Of a DNA stretch of 64,000 nt, positions 27,119-35,134 are shown piece after piece; the stretch's first letter is position 1, and the number at the start of each line of letters is the position of its first letter. Made by a program: the position numbers and the translations under genes. The stretch spans positions 186,001-250,000 of the forward strand of contig LJZQ01000001.1 in assembly GCA_001314845.1 (NCBI GenBank), read 5' to 3'. This DNA comes from Marinobacter excellens HL-55. Its GTDB lineage: Bacteria > Pseudomonadota > Gammaproteobacteria > Pseudomonadales > Oleiphilaceae. A model generated the notes under the pieces. The model saw only the letters and a list, made by a program, of their open reading frames with translations, ran no database searches and was not told where the DNA came from.

Positions 27119-28882
27119 GTGAACAGACCTTCTACTTACACCCTTGCCTTCATTCTCAGCCTGTTGTTTGTCGCTGCGTTACCCGCGCAGGCAACCGCTG
27201 GGACCTGTGGTGCGCGAGCCACCGCCATCCATCAGGTGCAGGGCAGTGGCGCATCTTCCCCGCTGGCCGGCAAGAAAGTCATCGTCGAAGGCATTCTCAC
27301 GCAAGACAGCCGGCACTCGGGCGGCTTCAGCGGTTTTTACCTGCAACAAACCGATGCCGAAACAGACCAGAACCCCGCCACGTCCGAAGCTCTGTTTGTC
27401 TATACCCGGCTGACCCATGGCAAACCCGGCCAGCGGCTCAGGGTGGCCGGTACGGTCAAGGAATACCACGGGCTTACCGAACTGGTTGATATCAGCAGCC
27501 TCACGATTTGCGGCAACGCACCCCTGCCGCAACCCATTGACGTCTCATTGCCCTGGTCACAGCCACCGGAAAGTCTGGAGAACATGCGAGTAAGACTCAG
27601 CCAGCCGCTGACGGTGATCGACCATTACAATCTCTCGGTTTTCGGCGAACTGACACTGGCCGCCAACGATCAGGTAACAGCCACCGAATACCGAGCGCCC
27701 GGCCCGGACGCCCGAAAACAACAGCAGTGGAATAACCAGCACCGGGTCTTGCTGGATGACGGCCAGGGCGTGCGCAATCCCAGTCCCATACCCTGGCCGC
27801 CGGACGGCCTGAAGTATCCGAACACCCTACGTGCAGGCGACACCGTTACCGAAATTGAAGGCGTTCTGGACTATCGTTTCGGCCAATGGCGCATCCAGCC
27901 AGACCGGAAGCCCCGGTTCAGCGCTACCAACTCGCGCCCTGCACCACCCACCAGGCCATCCGGCGCTAGCCAACGGGTGGTGACGCTGAATCTGCAAAAC
28001 TACTTCAATGGGGGTGGTCAGGGCGGGGGCTTTCCAACCGCGCGAGGCGCCGAAAGCCAGGCCGCGTTCCAGCATCAAAGCCAGCGACTGGTGGAGGCCA
28101 TTACTCAATCGGACCCAGACATCCTTGCGGTGACTGAAATGGAAAACGACGGCTACGGCCCGAACAGTGCCCTGGCGCAACTTGCCCGGGAACTCGGGCC
28201 CGACTGGCGCTTCGTCGCCACACCCGGACAAGACGGCACCGACGCCATTCGTAATGCCCTGTTGTACCGGGACGATCGAGTAAAACTTATTGGCTCACCA
28301 AACCGGCCCGACAGCGCGCTCGACAGACCGCCACTAGCCCAGGTTTTCGGTTTCCATGACAGCCATCAACACATTCGGGTTGTGGTGCCTCACCTGAAAT
28401 CCAAATCCTGTCGCAATGCAACATCAGCCAACGCAGACCAGAACGACGGCCAAGGCTGCTACAGTGATCGCCGAACCCGGGCCGCCAAAGCCATGCTCAA
28501 CTGGCTGGCAACCCTGCCACAACCAGACACCCTGGCGGGGACTCTGATCACGGGAGACCTCAACAGCTACGCCATGGAAGATCCGATGCAACTCTTTTAC
28601 AACCAGGGCTACACTAGCCTGGTGCATCACTTTTACCCCTGTGACGCCGACCGCTGCGAGCATTACAGCTACCGCTATCAAGGTGAGAAAGGCACGCTGG
28701 ATTATGCCCTGGCCTCGGGCGCGCTGCTGCCACTTGTCGTTAATGCACAAAGCTGGAACATCAACGCCGATGAACCCAGGATATTGGGCTATGACCAGCG
28801 GCCCGGGCGGTCCCAGCGCGGCCCCTGGCGGTCTTCCGATCACAACCCGGTAATCACTGATCTGAAACTTCCCTCCCGTTAA
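27119..28882 (+). CDS. ExeM/NucH-type extracellular endonuclease
   Basis: The 587-residue protein has a signal peptide (residues about 1-27, ending QATAG), an N-terminal OB-fold/lamin-like region with KKVIVEGILTQD, and a C-terminal endonuclease/exonuclease/phosphatase domain. Catalytic landmarks are VVTLNLQNYFN, LAVTEMENDG (metal-binding Glu), LITGDLNSYA and SSDHNPVITDLKL (catalytic His-Asp at the end). ExeM-type enzymes degrade extracellular DNA for nutrient use and biofilm turnover. Paired cysteines (CRN/CYS, CDADRC) suit an exported protein. It begins with GTG 9 bp after the WYL gene, without a clear ribosome-binding site, so translation may be coupled. Confidence 0.92.
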   Translation: MNRPSTYTLAFILSLLFVAALPAQATAGTCGARATAIHQVQGSGASSPLAGKKVIVEGILTQDSRHSGGFSGFYLQQTDAETDQNPATSEALFVYTRLTHGKPGQRLRVAGTVKEYHGLTELVDISSLTICGNAPLPQPIDVSLPWSQPPESLENMRVRLSQPLTVIDHYNLSVFGELTLAANDQVTATEYRAPGPDARKQQQWNNQHRVLLDDGQGVRNPSPIPWPPDGLKYPNTLRAGDTVTEIEGVLDYRFGQWRIQPDRKPRFSATNSRPAPPTRPSGASQRVVTLNLQNYFNGGGQGGGFPTARGAESQAAFQHQSQRLVEAITQSDPDILAVTEMENDGYGPNSALAQLARELGPDWRFVATPGQDGTDAIRNALLYRDDRVKLIGSPNRPDSALDRPPLAQVFGFHDSHQHIRVVVPHLKSKSCRNATSANADQNDGQGCYSDRRTRAAKAMLNWLATLPQPDTLAGTLITGDLNSYAMEDPMQLFYNQGYTSLVHHFYPCDADRCEHYSYRYQGEKGTLDYALASGALLPLVVNAQSWNINADEPRILGYDQRPGRSQRGPWRSSDHNPVITDLKLPSR

Positions 28883-28988
28883 CTCTGGTTGCTCTACCGA
28901 CGTCGGACTCAGGCCATCCGGCAATAGCGCCCCATACCAAACCCGTTAAACTGGGCGTCGGATTCATCGTCAAGAGGTCGTCGCATCC

Positions 28989-29876
28989 ATGAAAGTTCCC
29001 TCGCCTAATCTTTGGCCCTCCGCCCGCACAGGACAGCGCTGGTTACTCCGCGCCCGCCGGCGGGAAGCCCTGGTAGACGGTCATCGCATGATTTTTCTGG
29101 AACGGGGGAAACCAGCACCCGGCCGGCCAACGCTAGTGCTGATTCATGGCTTTGCCTCGATGAAAGAGAACTGGGCGTTCTGGATGCAGAAGCTGCCTGC
29201 CGACTGGCACCTTCTAGTGCCTGATTTGCCGGGCCTCGGCGAAAGCGAGTACCAACCTGACTCCTGCTATCGTTACGAAAGCCAGGCCCGGCGGCTGAGC
29301 ACCTGGCTGTCCGGATACCCAACCGATAATCTGCACATCGCCGGCAGTTCCATGGGCGGCGCTATTGCAGCCATCCTGGCCCATAAACTCGAGCAGGCTC
29401 CGCGCACTGTAACCCTGCTCAACAGCGCCGGCATTCCGGAACATGCCGATGTGGATATTGACGCGCCATTCAAATCCGATCGGGACTCCATTCTCATTCC
29501 CCAGGACTGGCGCGGGGTTTATCGAATGTTCAACAGTGTCGGCTCTGGCAAGCCAACCCTGCCAGGCCTCGCCATGACCGGACTGCTCGGGCCAGATCTG
29601 CTGCAACGTCGTGATTCCCTTCGGCATATCTTTAACGACATGCTGGCCGATGCCCTGGCACCCGCCAGATACCTAGGCCCGGCGTCGCCACCGCTGCAGG
29701 TGCAGTGGGGAGATCGTGATGTCATTACGCCAACCCGTTGTGTGGACTGGTTCAAGACCGCCACCCCGGGCGCCGACATTCACGTTTTTAGCGGCGTTGG
29801 TCACCTGCCCATGTTGGAAAATCCCGGCCGTTCGGCCCGGGTGCTGGAAACCTTTATCCGCCGCCATAACCACTGA
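28989..29876 (+). CDS. Alpha/beta hydrolase
   Basis: The 295-residue alpha/beta-hydrolase-fold protein has the oxyanion segment LIHGFASMKENW (HGF), the nucleophile elbow GSSMGG with the serine at its centre, an aspartate in WGDRDVITP and the catalytic histidine in FSGVGHLPMLENP. No export signal is clear, although the N-terminus is basic (RWLLRARRREA) and may associate with the membrane. The best comparison is with lipase-like or monoacylglycerol-lipase-like hydrolases; the substrate is unknown. A hairpin CCAGAGAG/CTCTCTGG follows the stop within 35 bp but lacks a T-run. Confidence 0.88.
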   Translation: MKVPSPNLWPSARTGQRWLLRARRREALVDGHRMIFLERGKPAPGRPTLVLIHGFASMKENWAFWMQKLPADWHLLVPDLPGLGESEYQPDSCYRYESQARRLSTWLSGYPTDNLHIAGSSMGGAIAAILAHKLEQAPRTVTLLNSAGIPEHADVDIDAPFKSDRDSILIPQDWRGVYRMFNSVGSGKPTLPGLAMTGLLGPDLLQRRDSLRHIFNDMLADALAPARYLGPASPPLQVQWGDRDVITPTRCVDWFKTATPGADIHVFSGVGHLPMLENPGRSARVLETFIRRHNH

Positions 29877-30018
29877 AAGCCCAAACCAGAGAGCCTGAAT
29901 TGGCCTCTCTGGCCCATTGACCCGTCAATCAAGTCATGGGGCTGATGCAGCCAAAGGGTCATAATCAGCCTTGATGAATACCCTTACATAACAAAAACCG
30001 TCATTGACGAGGAAAACC

Positions 30019-31062
30019 ATGCGCGCCTCAGTGTCTACCGCACAGGATCTGGGCATGCCGGCCATCTATCTGCACACCCTGGCCGAGCTGCTGCACAACA
30101 TTGGTATCGACGAGCGGGACCTTATTCAGCGGGTCGGCCTGGACCCATCCCGACTCAAATCCACGGAACTTCGGGTCAGCCAGACTCAGGCCAGCGAATT
30201 CGTCACCCGCGCGATCATAGAAAGCGGTGAGCCGGGCCTGGGCATTCTGCTTGCTCGGGAGCTTAAATTGCCACTGCATGGCGCTCTGGGCACCGCCGTC
30301 ATGAGTAGCCGCTCGCTGGAAGACGCTCTGGAGCTGATGACCCGCTATCTGACGCTGCGCGCCCCCCACCTGAGGGTGCGCAAACACGTGTCGGGGCAGA
30401 ATGCCTGGTATGAGATTACCTGCGATGTAGAACTGGGCCCCCTTCAGGGTTTCGTCCTGGATGCACTCTTGTTTGGCTGCGTCACCATGGGGGCACAGTT
30501 AACCGGATCTCCGATTCCCGGCATTCGGGTGTTGCGGCGAGGCCCGGAACCCAATCACTTCCATCGCTTCCGTAACGGTATCGGAGCGCCGGTCGAATAT
30601 AACGCCACCGAAAATGCACTGGTCATACCGGTCAATGAACTCGCCCTGCCCGTGCGGTTCAGTGACGATCAGCTTGCGCTCAGGTCCCGGGCCCAATGTG
30701 AAGAAGCGCTCAAGCAACTGCATGAAGATGCTGGCTTTGCCTGCCGGGTGCGCAGGGTGATCGAGACCAGCCACCCGTTCCCACCGAAACTTGCGCGCGT
30801 TGCCGCCACCCTGTTCGTATCCGAACGGACCCTGAAGCGGCGTCTACAAGAAGAAAATGCCAGTTTCCAGCACCTGGTGGATGAAGTCCGCCTTGATCGC
30901 GCCCGTGAATTGCTGGAGAGCACGGGTATGAATCTGAGCCAGATTGCCGATGCGCTGGGTTATGCTGACGCCGCCAATTTTACCCGCGCCTTCAAGCGCT
31001 GGACCGGCTTCAGCCCCAGCCACTTCCGCAGCAAAGGGACCGCCCTGCGCGCGATCGCCTGA
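30019..31062 (+). CDS. AraC family transcriptional regulator with arabinose-binding-like N-terminal domain
   Basis: The 347-residue regulator has an N-terminal AraC_binding_2-like domain (PAIYLHTLAELLHNIGIDERDL onward) as in OruR/ArgR-type activators. The C-terminal AraC DNA-binding domain has two helix-turn-helix units: VAATLFVSERTLKRRLQEE and LSQIADALGYADAANFTRAF, followed by KRWTGFSPSHFR. ATG 30019 is chosen because GAGGAA lies five bases upstream; a TTG 15 bp earlier is less likely. It is convergent with queE, the two stop codons being only 1 bp apart. The target is unknown; fatty acid or lipid genes are frequent for this subfamily. Confidence 0.9.
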   Translation: MRASVSTAQDLGMPAIYLHTLAELLHNIGIDERDLIQRVGLDPSRLKSTELRVSQTQASEFVTRAIIESGEPGLGILLARELKLPLHGALGTAVMSSRSLEDALELMTRYLTLRAPHLRVRKHVSGQNAWYEITCDVELGPLQGFVLDALLFGCVTMGAQLTGSPIPGIRVLRRGPEPNHFHRFRNGIGAPVEYNATENALVIPVNELALPVRFSDDQLALRSRAQCEEALKQLHEDAGFACRVRRVIETSHPFPPKLARVAATLFVSERTLKRRLQEENASFQHLVDEVRLDRARELLESTGMNLSQIADALGYADAANFTRAFKRWTGFSPSHFRSKGTALRAIA

Positions 31063-31063
31063 T

Positions 31064-31720
31064 TCAGTCGATACCCAGAATCTTGTGCATCTGCAGGGTC
31101 AGTCGCCACTGTGGATGCGCAAGGCAGTACTCGGTGGCCTTGCGGGTGTTGCTTTGTTTGATCGGATCCGCGCTTTGCTCCGGCGCCGACGGCGATGCCA
31201 TCGGAGACAGGAAGTAGTGCCGCGCCCGAATCCCCAGAAACCGCTCAGGAAGTGCCAGCGGCTGTGGATATACCAGCTTGAGCTCGTCGCACTTGGTAAT
31301 CACGACCTCGGCGTCGGCCTTTGGGCTGACGCACAGCCAGTCGATACCGTCGGGGGCCGCCAGAGTGCCATTGGTTTCAACGCCGATTTCAAAACCCGCG
31401 GTATGCAGGGCATCAATCAACGGCTTGTCCAACTGCAGCAAGGGTTCTCCCCCGGTACAGACCACATAGGGCGTGCCCGGCTTGTCCGGCCACAGGTTGC
31501 GAACATGGGCCGCCAGGGCCGCAGCGGACTCAAAGCGGCCGCCATTCTGACCGTCGGTGCCTACAAAATCGGTATCACAAAAGTCACAGACCGCGCCGGC
31601 CCGGTCTTTTTCGCGACCGGTCCACAGATTGCATTTACTGAACCGGCAGAACACAGCGGCACGGCCGGCCTGAGCGCCTTCGCCCTGGAGGGTATAGAAG
31701 GCTTCTTTTACCCGATACAT
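31064..31720 (-). CDS. queE: 7-carboxy-7-deazaguanine synthase
   Basis: QueE is the radical SAM enzyme that converts 6-carboxytetrahydropterin to 7-carboxy-7-deazaguanine in queuosine synthesis. The 218-residue protein has an unusual cluster motif: the first cysteine in FSKCNLW is followed after 14 residues by CDFC, the CX14CX2C arrangement known for gammaproteobacterial QueE. Other landmarks are LQGEGAQAGRAAVF, CTGGEPLLQ and VETNGTL. Its start codon overlaps the queC stop by one base (TGATG), so the pair is co-translated. There are no dpd or phage genes near, so tRNA queuosine, not DNA modification, is the likely end product. Confidence 0.95.
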   Translation of the reverse strand: MYRVKEAFYTLQGEGAQAGRAAVFCRFSKCNLWTGREKDRAGAVCDFCDTDFVGTDGQNGGRFESAAALAAHVRNLWPDKPGTPYVVCTGGEPLLQLDKPLIDALHTAGFEIGVETNGTLAAPDGIDWLCVSPKADAEVVITKCDELKLVYPQPLALPERFLGIRARHYFLSPMASPSAPEQSADPIKQSNTRKATEYCLAHPQWRLTLQMHKILGID

Positions 31721-32403
31721 CAGGCGCTCCCTTTTCCGGTTTCAACCGCCTCATAGGCCAGCGGATCCGCCAGTCCATGGGCGGCAAAGGCCTCAAGGCG
31801 CTCTACGCAGGAACCGCAAACACCGCAGGCCTGTTCACGACCGTTGTAGCAGGTCCATGTCTGGCTGTAGTCCAGGCCCAGCTTGAGGCCCTCCCCAAGA
31901 ATCTGGCCTTTATCGAACGCCATGAACGGGGCCTCAATGGCCACCGGTTCATAGTTGGCGATCCGGCACACCGCGTCCATCTTCTCAACAAACTCCGGGC
32001 GGCAATCCGGGTAGATTGCGTGATCGCCGCCGTGGGCGCCGTACCAGACCGACCGGGCGCCTACCGTCACCGCGTATCCTGTGGCCAGAGACAACAGAAT
32101 CATATTGCGGTTGGGCACCACCGTCGATTTCATGCTGTCCTCCTGATAGTGACCCTCTGGGATATCAATATCTGACGTCAGCGATGACCCTGCCATCACA
32201 TCGTTCATGGCCCGGATATCAATCACCTTGTGAGGGATACTGTGTGCCTGGCAAACCGCGCGGGCAGACTCCAGCTCACGAACATGGCGTTGGCCATAGT
32301 TGAACGACAACGCATGCACGTTAAAGCCCCGGGCTCGGGCAAGGTGCAGCAAGGTAAAGGAGTCCATGCCTCCGGAATAGATTACGACCACAGTGTCAGT
32401 CAT
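31720..32403 (-). CDS. queC: 7-cyano-7-deazaguanine synthase
   Basis: QueC uses ATP and ammonia to turn 7-carboxy-7-deazaguanine into preQ0. The 227-residue protein has the N-type ATP pyrophosphatase loop [11 protein letters not shown] at residues about 9-19, [23 protein letters not shown], and the zinc-binding cysteines in [20 protein letters not shown]. It is the first gene of queC-queE. The region upstream to 32552 shows no clear preQ1 riboswitch in my reading. The assignment is strong. Confidence 0.96.
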   Translation of the reverse strand: MTDTVVVIYSGGMDSFTLLHLARARGFNVHALSFNYGQRHVRELESARAVCQAHSIPHKVIDIRAMNDVMAGSSLTSDIDIPEGHYQEDSMKSTVVPNRNMILLSLATGYAVTVGARSVWYGAHGGDHAIYPDCRPEFVEKMDAVCRIANYEPVAIEAPFMAFDKGQILGEGLKLGLDYSQTWTCYNGREQACGVCGSCVERLEAFAAHGLADPLAYEAVETGKGSA

Positions 32404-32552
32404 GGGGAATTCACCAGCATAGAAGGGGTTGTGTCATCAGGCTTTTACAAACTATGGCCATATTGTAACAGCGCTACAACCTCTTGGGTTCGCGTCCGAA
32501 CAAGATCGGGGGTAAACTCCAAAGAAAACGACAATGACCATACGTTGATTCA

Positions 32553-33065
32553 ATGACACCAGACAGCAGCCCGGCATTCATCGATTTTGAGGCCTCCAGT
32601 CTCGACCTGATCGCAAGCTACCCGATTGAAGTCGGCGTGTGCATGCCCGATGGCACCCTGCACAGCTGGTTGATATGCCCACACGTACTCTGGCAAGACT
32701 GGTCCGAAAGTGCCGAGGCCATCCACGGCATTTCGCGGTCGAGGCTGGAGCAAGAGGGCATGCCCGTCAGTGAGGTTGCCAAGCAACTGAACGAGTTGAA
32801 GCTGGAGCAGGTTTTCTGTGACGCCTGGACGTTTGACAGTTTCTGGTTGCACCGTCTGTTCCGCGCCGCTGGAGAGACCCCGGCGTTTCAGCTGGAATCT
32901 GTGTCCATGTTGCTGAACCCGGCCCAGGTAAGAGAGTGGGCCGGCGTCCGGCAAAAAGTCATCGCCGACCTGGGCCTGCCCGTTCACCGGGCCGCCAACG
33001 ACGCCCTGATCCTGCACAAAACCTGGGAAAGAGTTATTTACCAGGGCGAAGCCGCAGTGCAATAA
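32553..33065 (+). CDS. DEDDh-type 3'-5' exonuclease-like protein
   Basis: The 170-residue single-domain RNase H-fold protein has the DEDDh signature: FIDFEASSL (first Asp and Glu), an aspartate in FCDAWTFDSFWL, and HRAANDALIL (His and last Asp). It also has the AIHGISRSRL segment that follows motif I in DnaQ-like proteins. No extra domains are present. Similar stand-alone proteins act in RNA or DNA end trimming, but the substrate cannot be told here. It is divergent from queC; its 3' end overlaps the convergent small membrane protein gene by 32 bp. Confidence 0.82.
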   Translation: MTPDSSPAFIDFEASSLDLIASYPIEVGVCMPDGTLHSWLICPHVLWQDWSESAEAIHGISRSRLEQEGMPVSEVAKQLNELKLEQVFCDAWTFDSFWLHRLFRAAGETPAFQLESVSMLLNPAQVREWAGVRQKVIADLGLPVHRAANDALILHKTWERVIYQGEAAVQ

Positions 33066-33270
33066 CTCGCAGGCCGTCACCCACGGTGTGCAGCGTCCAG
33101 TAAGTGGCCAGGGCCATCAGACCCGCGCCCATCACGGTAAATGACAAATTTTCCCCGACCGCTTGCCCCTGGGCCATTATGAGATAGGCAACCACAGCAA
33201 CAATCAACACAAGTTCAACCACAAAATCAGAACGGAATTGGGTACGGGCAGATCCGGGTTCGTCGGACAT
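33034..33270 (-). CDS. Small membrane protein of unknown function
   Basis: This 78-residue protein has two likely membrane spans (VVELVLIVAVVAYLIMAQG and SFTVMGAGLMALATYWTL) and a basic C-terminus (ALRLRPGK). I do not recognise the family. ATG 33270 is taken instead of an upstream TTG. The last 32 bp overlap, on the opposite strand, the end of the exonuclease-like gene. Its upstream region (33290-33380) carries repeated TACGAACTA and an inverted GTTAGTTC/GAACTAAC pair, which may be operator sites. Confidence 0.65.
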   Translation of the reverse strand: MSDEPGSARTQFRSDFVVELVLIVAVVAYLIMAQGQAVGENLSFTVMGAGLMALATYWTLHTVGDGLRVIALRLRPGK

Positions 33271-33296
33271 TTTCTTCGGTCTCAACCTCTGGGTCA

Positions 33297-33380
33297 GTTA
33301 GTTCACAGTAATAAGTTAGTGTGCGAATTATCACCAAACCCAACACAAAAAGCTGTACGAACTAGTGGCTACGAACTAAC
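33297..33380. repeat. Operator-like repeats (GTTAGTTC/GAACTAAC and TACGAACTA)
   Basis: GTTAGTTC (33297-33304) is the exact inverse of GAACTAAC (33373-33380). TACGAACTA occurs twice in direct orientation, at 33357-33365 and 33370-33378, 13 bp apart. They lie in the probable promoter region of the small membrane protein gene. The spacing of 13 bp is not a helical multiple, so the meaning is uncertain. Confidence 0.45.
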
Positions 33381-33411
33381 CGAGATTCGCGCAATTGCAT
33401 TAATGATGGCC

Positions 33412-33438
33412 AAAAAAAACGCAGCCAATCGGCTGCGT
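33412..33438 (-). terminator. Minus-strand Rho-independent terminator with no obvious gene upstream
   Basis: On the minus strand ACGCAGCC (33438-33431) and GGCTGCGT (33426-33419) form an 8-bp stem with a four-base loop, followed by eight T residues (33419-33412). Orientation is clear. No minus-strand gene lies just upstream: the next one in that direction ends at 34138, and the interval contains a plus-strand gene. The terminator may end an unannotated small RNA or a long 3' UTR of the response-regulator operon. Confidence 0.75.
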
Positions 33439-33456
33439 AGAAAGGAGAGATCCATT

Positions 33457-33480
33457 CGATACCTGACACATCAGGTATCG
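33457..33480. repeat. Perfect 24-bp palindrome with CACA centre
   Basis: CGATACCTGA (33457-33466) and TCAGGTATCG (33471-33480) are perfect 10-bp arms around CACA. It lies 19 bp from the minus-strand terminator, on the upstream side of it. It could be an RNA stem of a small transcript or a protein-binding site. No T-run is present on either side. Confidence 0.6.
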
Positions 33481-33839
33481 CGGATTGCACAACGTAAAAA
33501 CACGTGACACGGAGATTATGCCGCCAGCCAGCCGGAGCGTCTGTACGGGTTTGCCGAAGAGCGCCGGCTATTGCAAACCGTCCAATAGCCTATACACTGA
33601 TGATTGAACCGAACTCAAAGAGCCAATATGACCCGGATGATTACCAACAACACCGTTTCCTCAGCCGCTGGTTGCCATAAAGGGCAGTCCGTGCGCGCCA
33701 TGGTGAAAGACACCTAACGGCTTTCGGTCAGTCCCGGGAGCCGTTGCGGCGACCGGGGCAGCTTCTCTGCCAGAACCCCGGTTGCCTCAGGCTCCGGGGT
33801 TTTCTGTTTTTGCAGCCGCAAAACGATAAGGAGAAGATC
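33481..33839 (+). other. Structured intergenic stretch, candidate small RNA or leader
   Basis: No gene of normal size is visible. Two 29-codon frames occur: MPPASRSVCTGLPK... from about 33519 after GGAG, and MTRMITNNTVSSAAG... from about 33630. Neither resembles a known peptide. Hairpins follow: GGCAG/CTGCC near 33757-33771 and the terminator at 33774-33811. The stretch therefore looks like a short transcript or an attenuating leader of the gene at 33840. Confidence 0.35.
33774..33811 (+). terminator. Rho-independent terminator 29 bp before the next start codon
   Basis: AACCCCGG (33774-33781) pairs with CCGGGGTT (33794-33801) around a 12-nt loop and is followed by TTCTGTTTTT. It points toward the gene at 33840, leaving no room for a promoter between the two. 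It either ends a small RNA or attenuates that gene. Confidence 0.7.
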
Positions 33840-34112
33840 ATGAGAAAACATCCGACTACCCGAGCTGCCAATCAGCCAATAAACAACCGTCAGGCCCCGA
33901 TTAGACGGCCGGAGAAGCTGCCGCTGCTGGATGCCATCTGCAAAAAACTGAACCAGCGCGTCAATCTGGACGACGAACCGCGGGTGCTGGGCTTGTATGA
34001 GCGTGGCTGGATATTTAAAGGCGTACTGGGCAACCTGAACGAGTCCGAAGCGCGCTACGTGCGGGCCCTCGCGACACGCCACAATTCCTGGATTGCCCGC
34101 CAGGTGGCGTGA
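33840..34112 (+). CDS. Small basic protein of unknown function
   Basis: The 90-residue protein is soluble and basic, with a flexible N-terminal third rich in R, N and P. A helical part, LPLLDAICKKLNQRVNLDDEP, is followed by YERGWIFKGVLGNLNESEARYVRALA. I do not recognise it. ATG 33840 follows AAGGAG seven bases upstream, a near-ideal site, so it is likely a real gene; longer upstream frames lack support. An intrinsic terminator directly precedes it. It is convergent with the response regulator gene, the two ends being 25 bp apart. Confidence 0.68.
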   Translation: MRKHPTTRAANQPINNRQAPIRRPEKLPLLDAICKKLNQRVNLDDEPRVLGLYERGWIFKGVLGNLNESEARYVRALATRHNSWIARQVA

Positions 34113-34137
34113 CCCGTGTCAGCAAACGCTGGACCGT

Positions 34138-34551
34138 TCAATGGCGACGGTTCAGCGTTTTGATCATCGCCATGTCGCCCCCGTGCACCATGGCGTAGTT
34201 ATTCACAACATCGTGAATTTTTTCCTGGGAGTAGGGCTTGACCACGTAACCATTGGCTCCGGCACTGATCGCCCGCTGAATACTTTCGATGGAGTCATCA
34301 GCCGTCACCAGAACAATGTGCTGATTCTCCCGAACCTGTTTGAAACGCGCCATCAGTTCGTGGCCGTCACCATCGGGTAACCCCAGATCCAGCAGGATGA
34401 TCTGATACTCACTGGCCTCAAATACCGCCCGTGCAGACGCCGCATCGCCACATTCTGACACGCGGGTTGCACCTGCTTTATACAGCATTGCCACCAGTCG
34501 CTCTCGCATCACGGGTTCGTCTTCAACCACCAGTACTCTCAGATCCGTCAT
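34138..34551 (-). CDS. Single-domain response regulator (CheY-like)
   Basis: The 137-residue receiver domain has the acidic pocket in VVEDEPVMRERL, the phospho-acceptor aspartate in ILLDLGLPDGDG, the Thr in VTADDSIES and the lysine in VVKPYSQEK. No output domain follows, so it acts by protein contact. ATG 34551 is chosen with AGGAG eight bases upstream. It is the last gene of a unit with a 184-residue membrane protein and a hybrid kinase whose Hpt domain could phosphorylate it. Confidence 0.92.
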   Translation of the reverse strand: MTDLRVLVVEDEPVMRERLVAMLYKAGATRVSECGDAASARAVFEASEYQIILLDLGLPDGDGHELMARFKQVRENQHIVLVTADDSIESIQRAISAGANGYVVKPYSQEKIHDVVNNYAMVHGGDMAMIKTLNRRH

Positions 34552-34579
34552 CTTTGTTCTCCTGTCTTTTACCGCCCGG

Positions 34580-35134
34580 TCAGAAGGCATCTTTGCTGGT
34601 TCTGCGTGGCAAATCCAGAGGCGCAGCTCTGGACCGATCACTGTCAGCACTCAGTTCCGTGTGCATTCTATCCGATTCGCCAGTGCTCGACGCGCCCTTA
34701 CCGGACCGTACCAGGATGTTGGCGATGCTCACCGCCGTGGTGTACAGCGAGATAGCAATGATCAGCAAGACGGGCTGCACAAAAGCCACAAATCCCGGAA
34801 TCTCAGCGTTACCGGTCATGCTCAGAATCAGAATGATCGCCGGACCCAGCACCACAAACAGTGTTAGCGCAATAAAGAAGACGATTCGCTCTTTGTAGCG
34901 CCCCAGATCACGGTTGGTGACCAGACCAAGCACGAACTTGCCGATGGCAAGCCCGGCCAGTATCGCCGCCGCAATACTGAGGTCCGGACGCATCAGGGTC
35001 TGATACAGATTACCATCCCAAAGCCGCTGCATGGCGATCACCAGAAACGGAAAAAGCACAAACAGAATGTCGGCGTAGGTGCCATACATCATACTGAGCG
35101 AATAATGTTCCTGCTGTTGTCGATTGTTACTCAT
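34580..35134 (-). CDS. Membrane protein of unknown function, linked to hybrid kinase
   Basis: The 184-residue protein has four likely membrane spans between residues about 22 and 142 (ILFVLFPFLVIAM, LSIAAAILAGLAIGKFVLGL, IVFFIALTLFVVLGPAIILIL and PVLLIIAISLYTTAVSIANIL). A polar C-terminal tail of about 40 residues, rich in S, D and R, follows. I know no family for it. Its start overlaps the end of the hybrid kinase gene by 8 bp and its stop lies 28 bp before the response regulator. The tight linkage suggests a membrane partner of this phosphorelay. Confidence 0.8.
   Translation of the reverse strand: MSNNRQQQEHYSLSMMYGTYADILFVLFPFLVIAMQRLWDGNLYQTLMRPDLSIAAAILAGLAIGKFVLGLVTNRDLGRYKERIVFFIALTLFVVLGPAIILILSMTGNAEIPGFVAFVQPVLLIIAISLYTTAVSIANILVRSGKGASSTGESDRMHTELSADSDRSRAAPLDLPRRTSKDAF

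Noticed and set aside
26207..28882. WYL regulator plus nuclease as a phage-defence operon
   Set aside because: The nuclease has a signal peptide and ExeM-type architecture, so it acts outside the cell; no other defence component is present.
29885..29911. Hairpin CCAGAGAG/CTCTCTGG after the alpha/beta hydrolase as a terminator
   Set aside because: No T-run follows on either strand, so it is only a stem.
31064..32403. queC-queE as part of a 7-deazaguanine DNA modification (dpd) island
   Set aside because: No dpd, transglycosylase or restriction genes are near; the pair alone fits tRNA queuosine synthesis.
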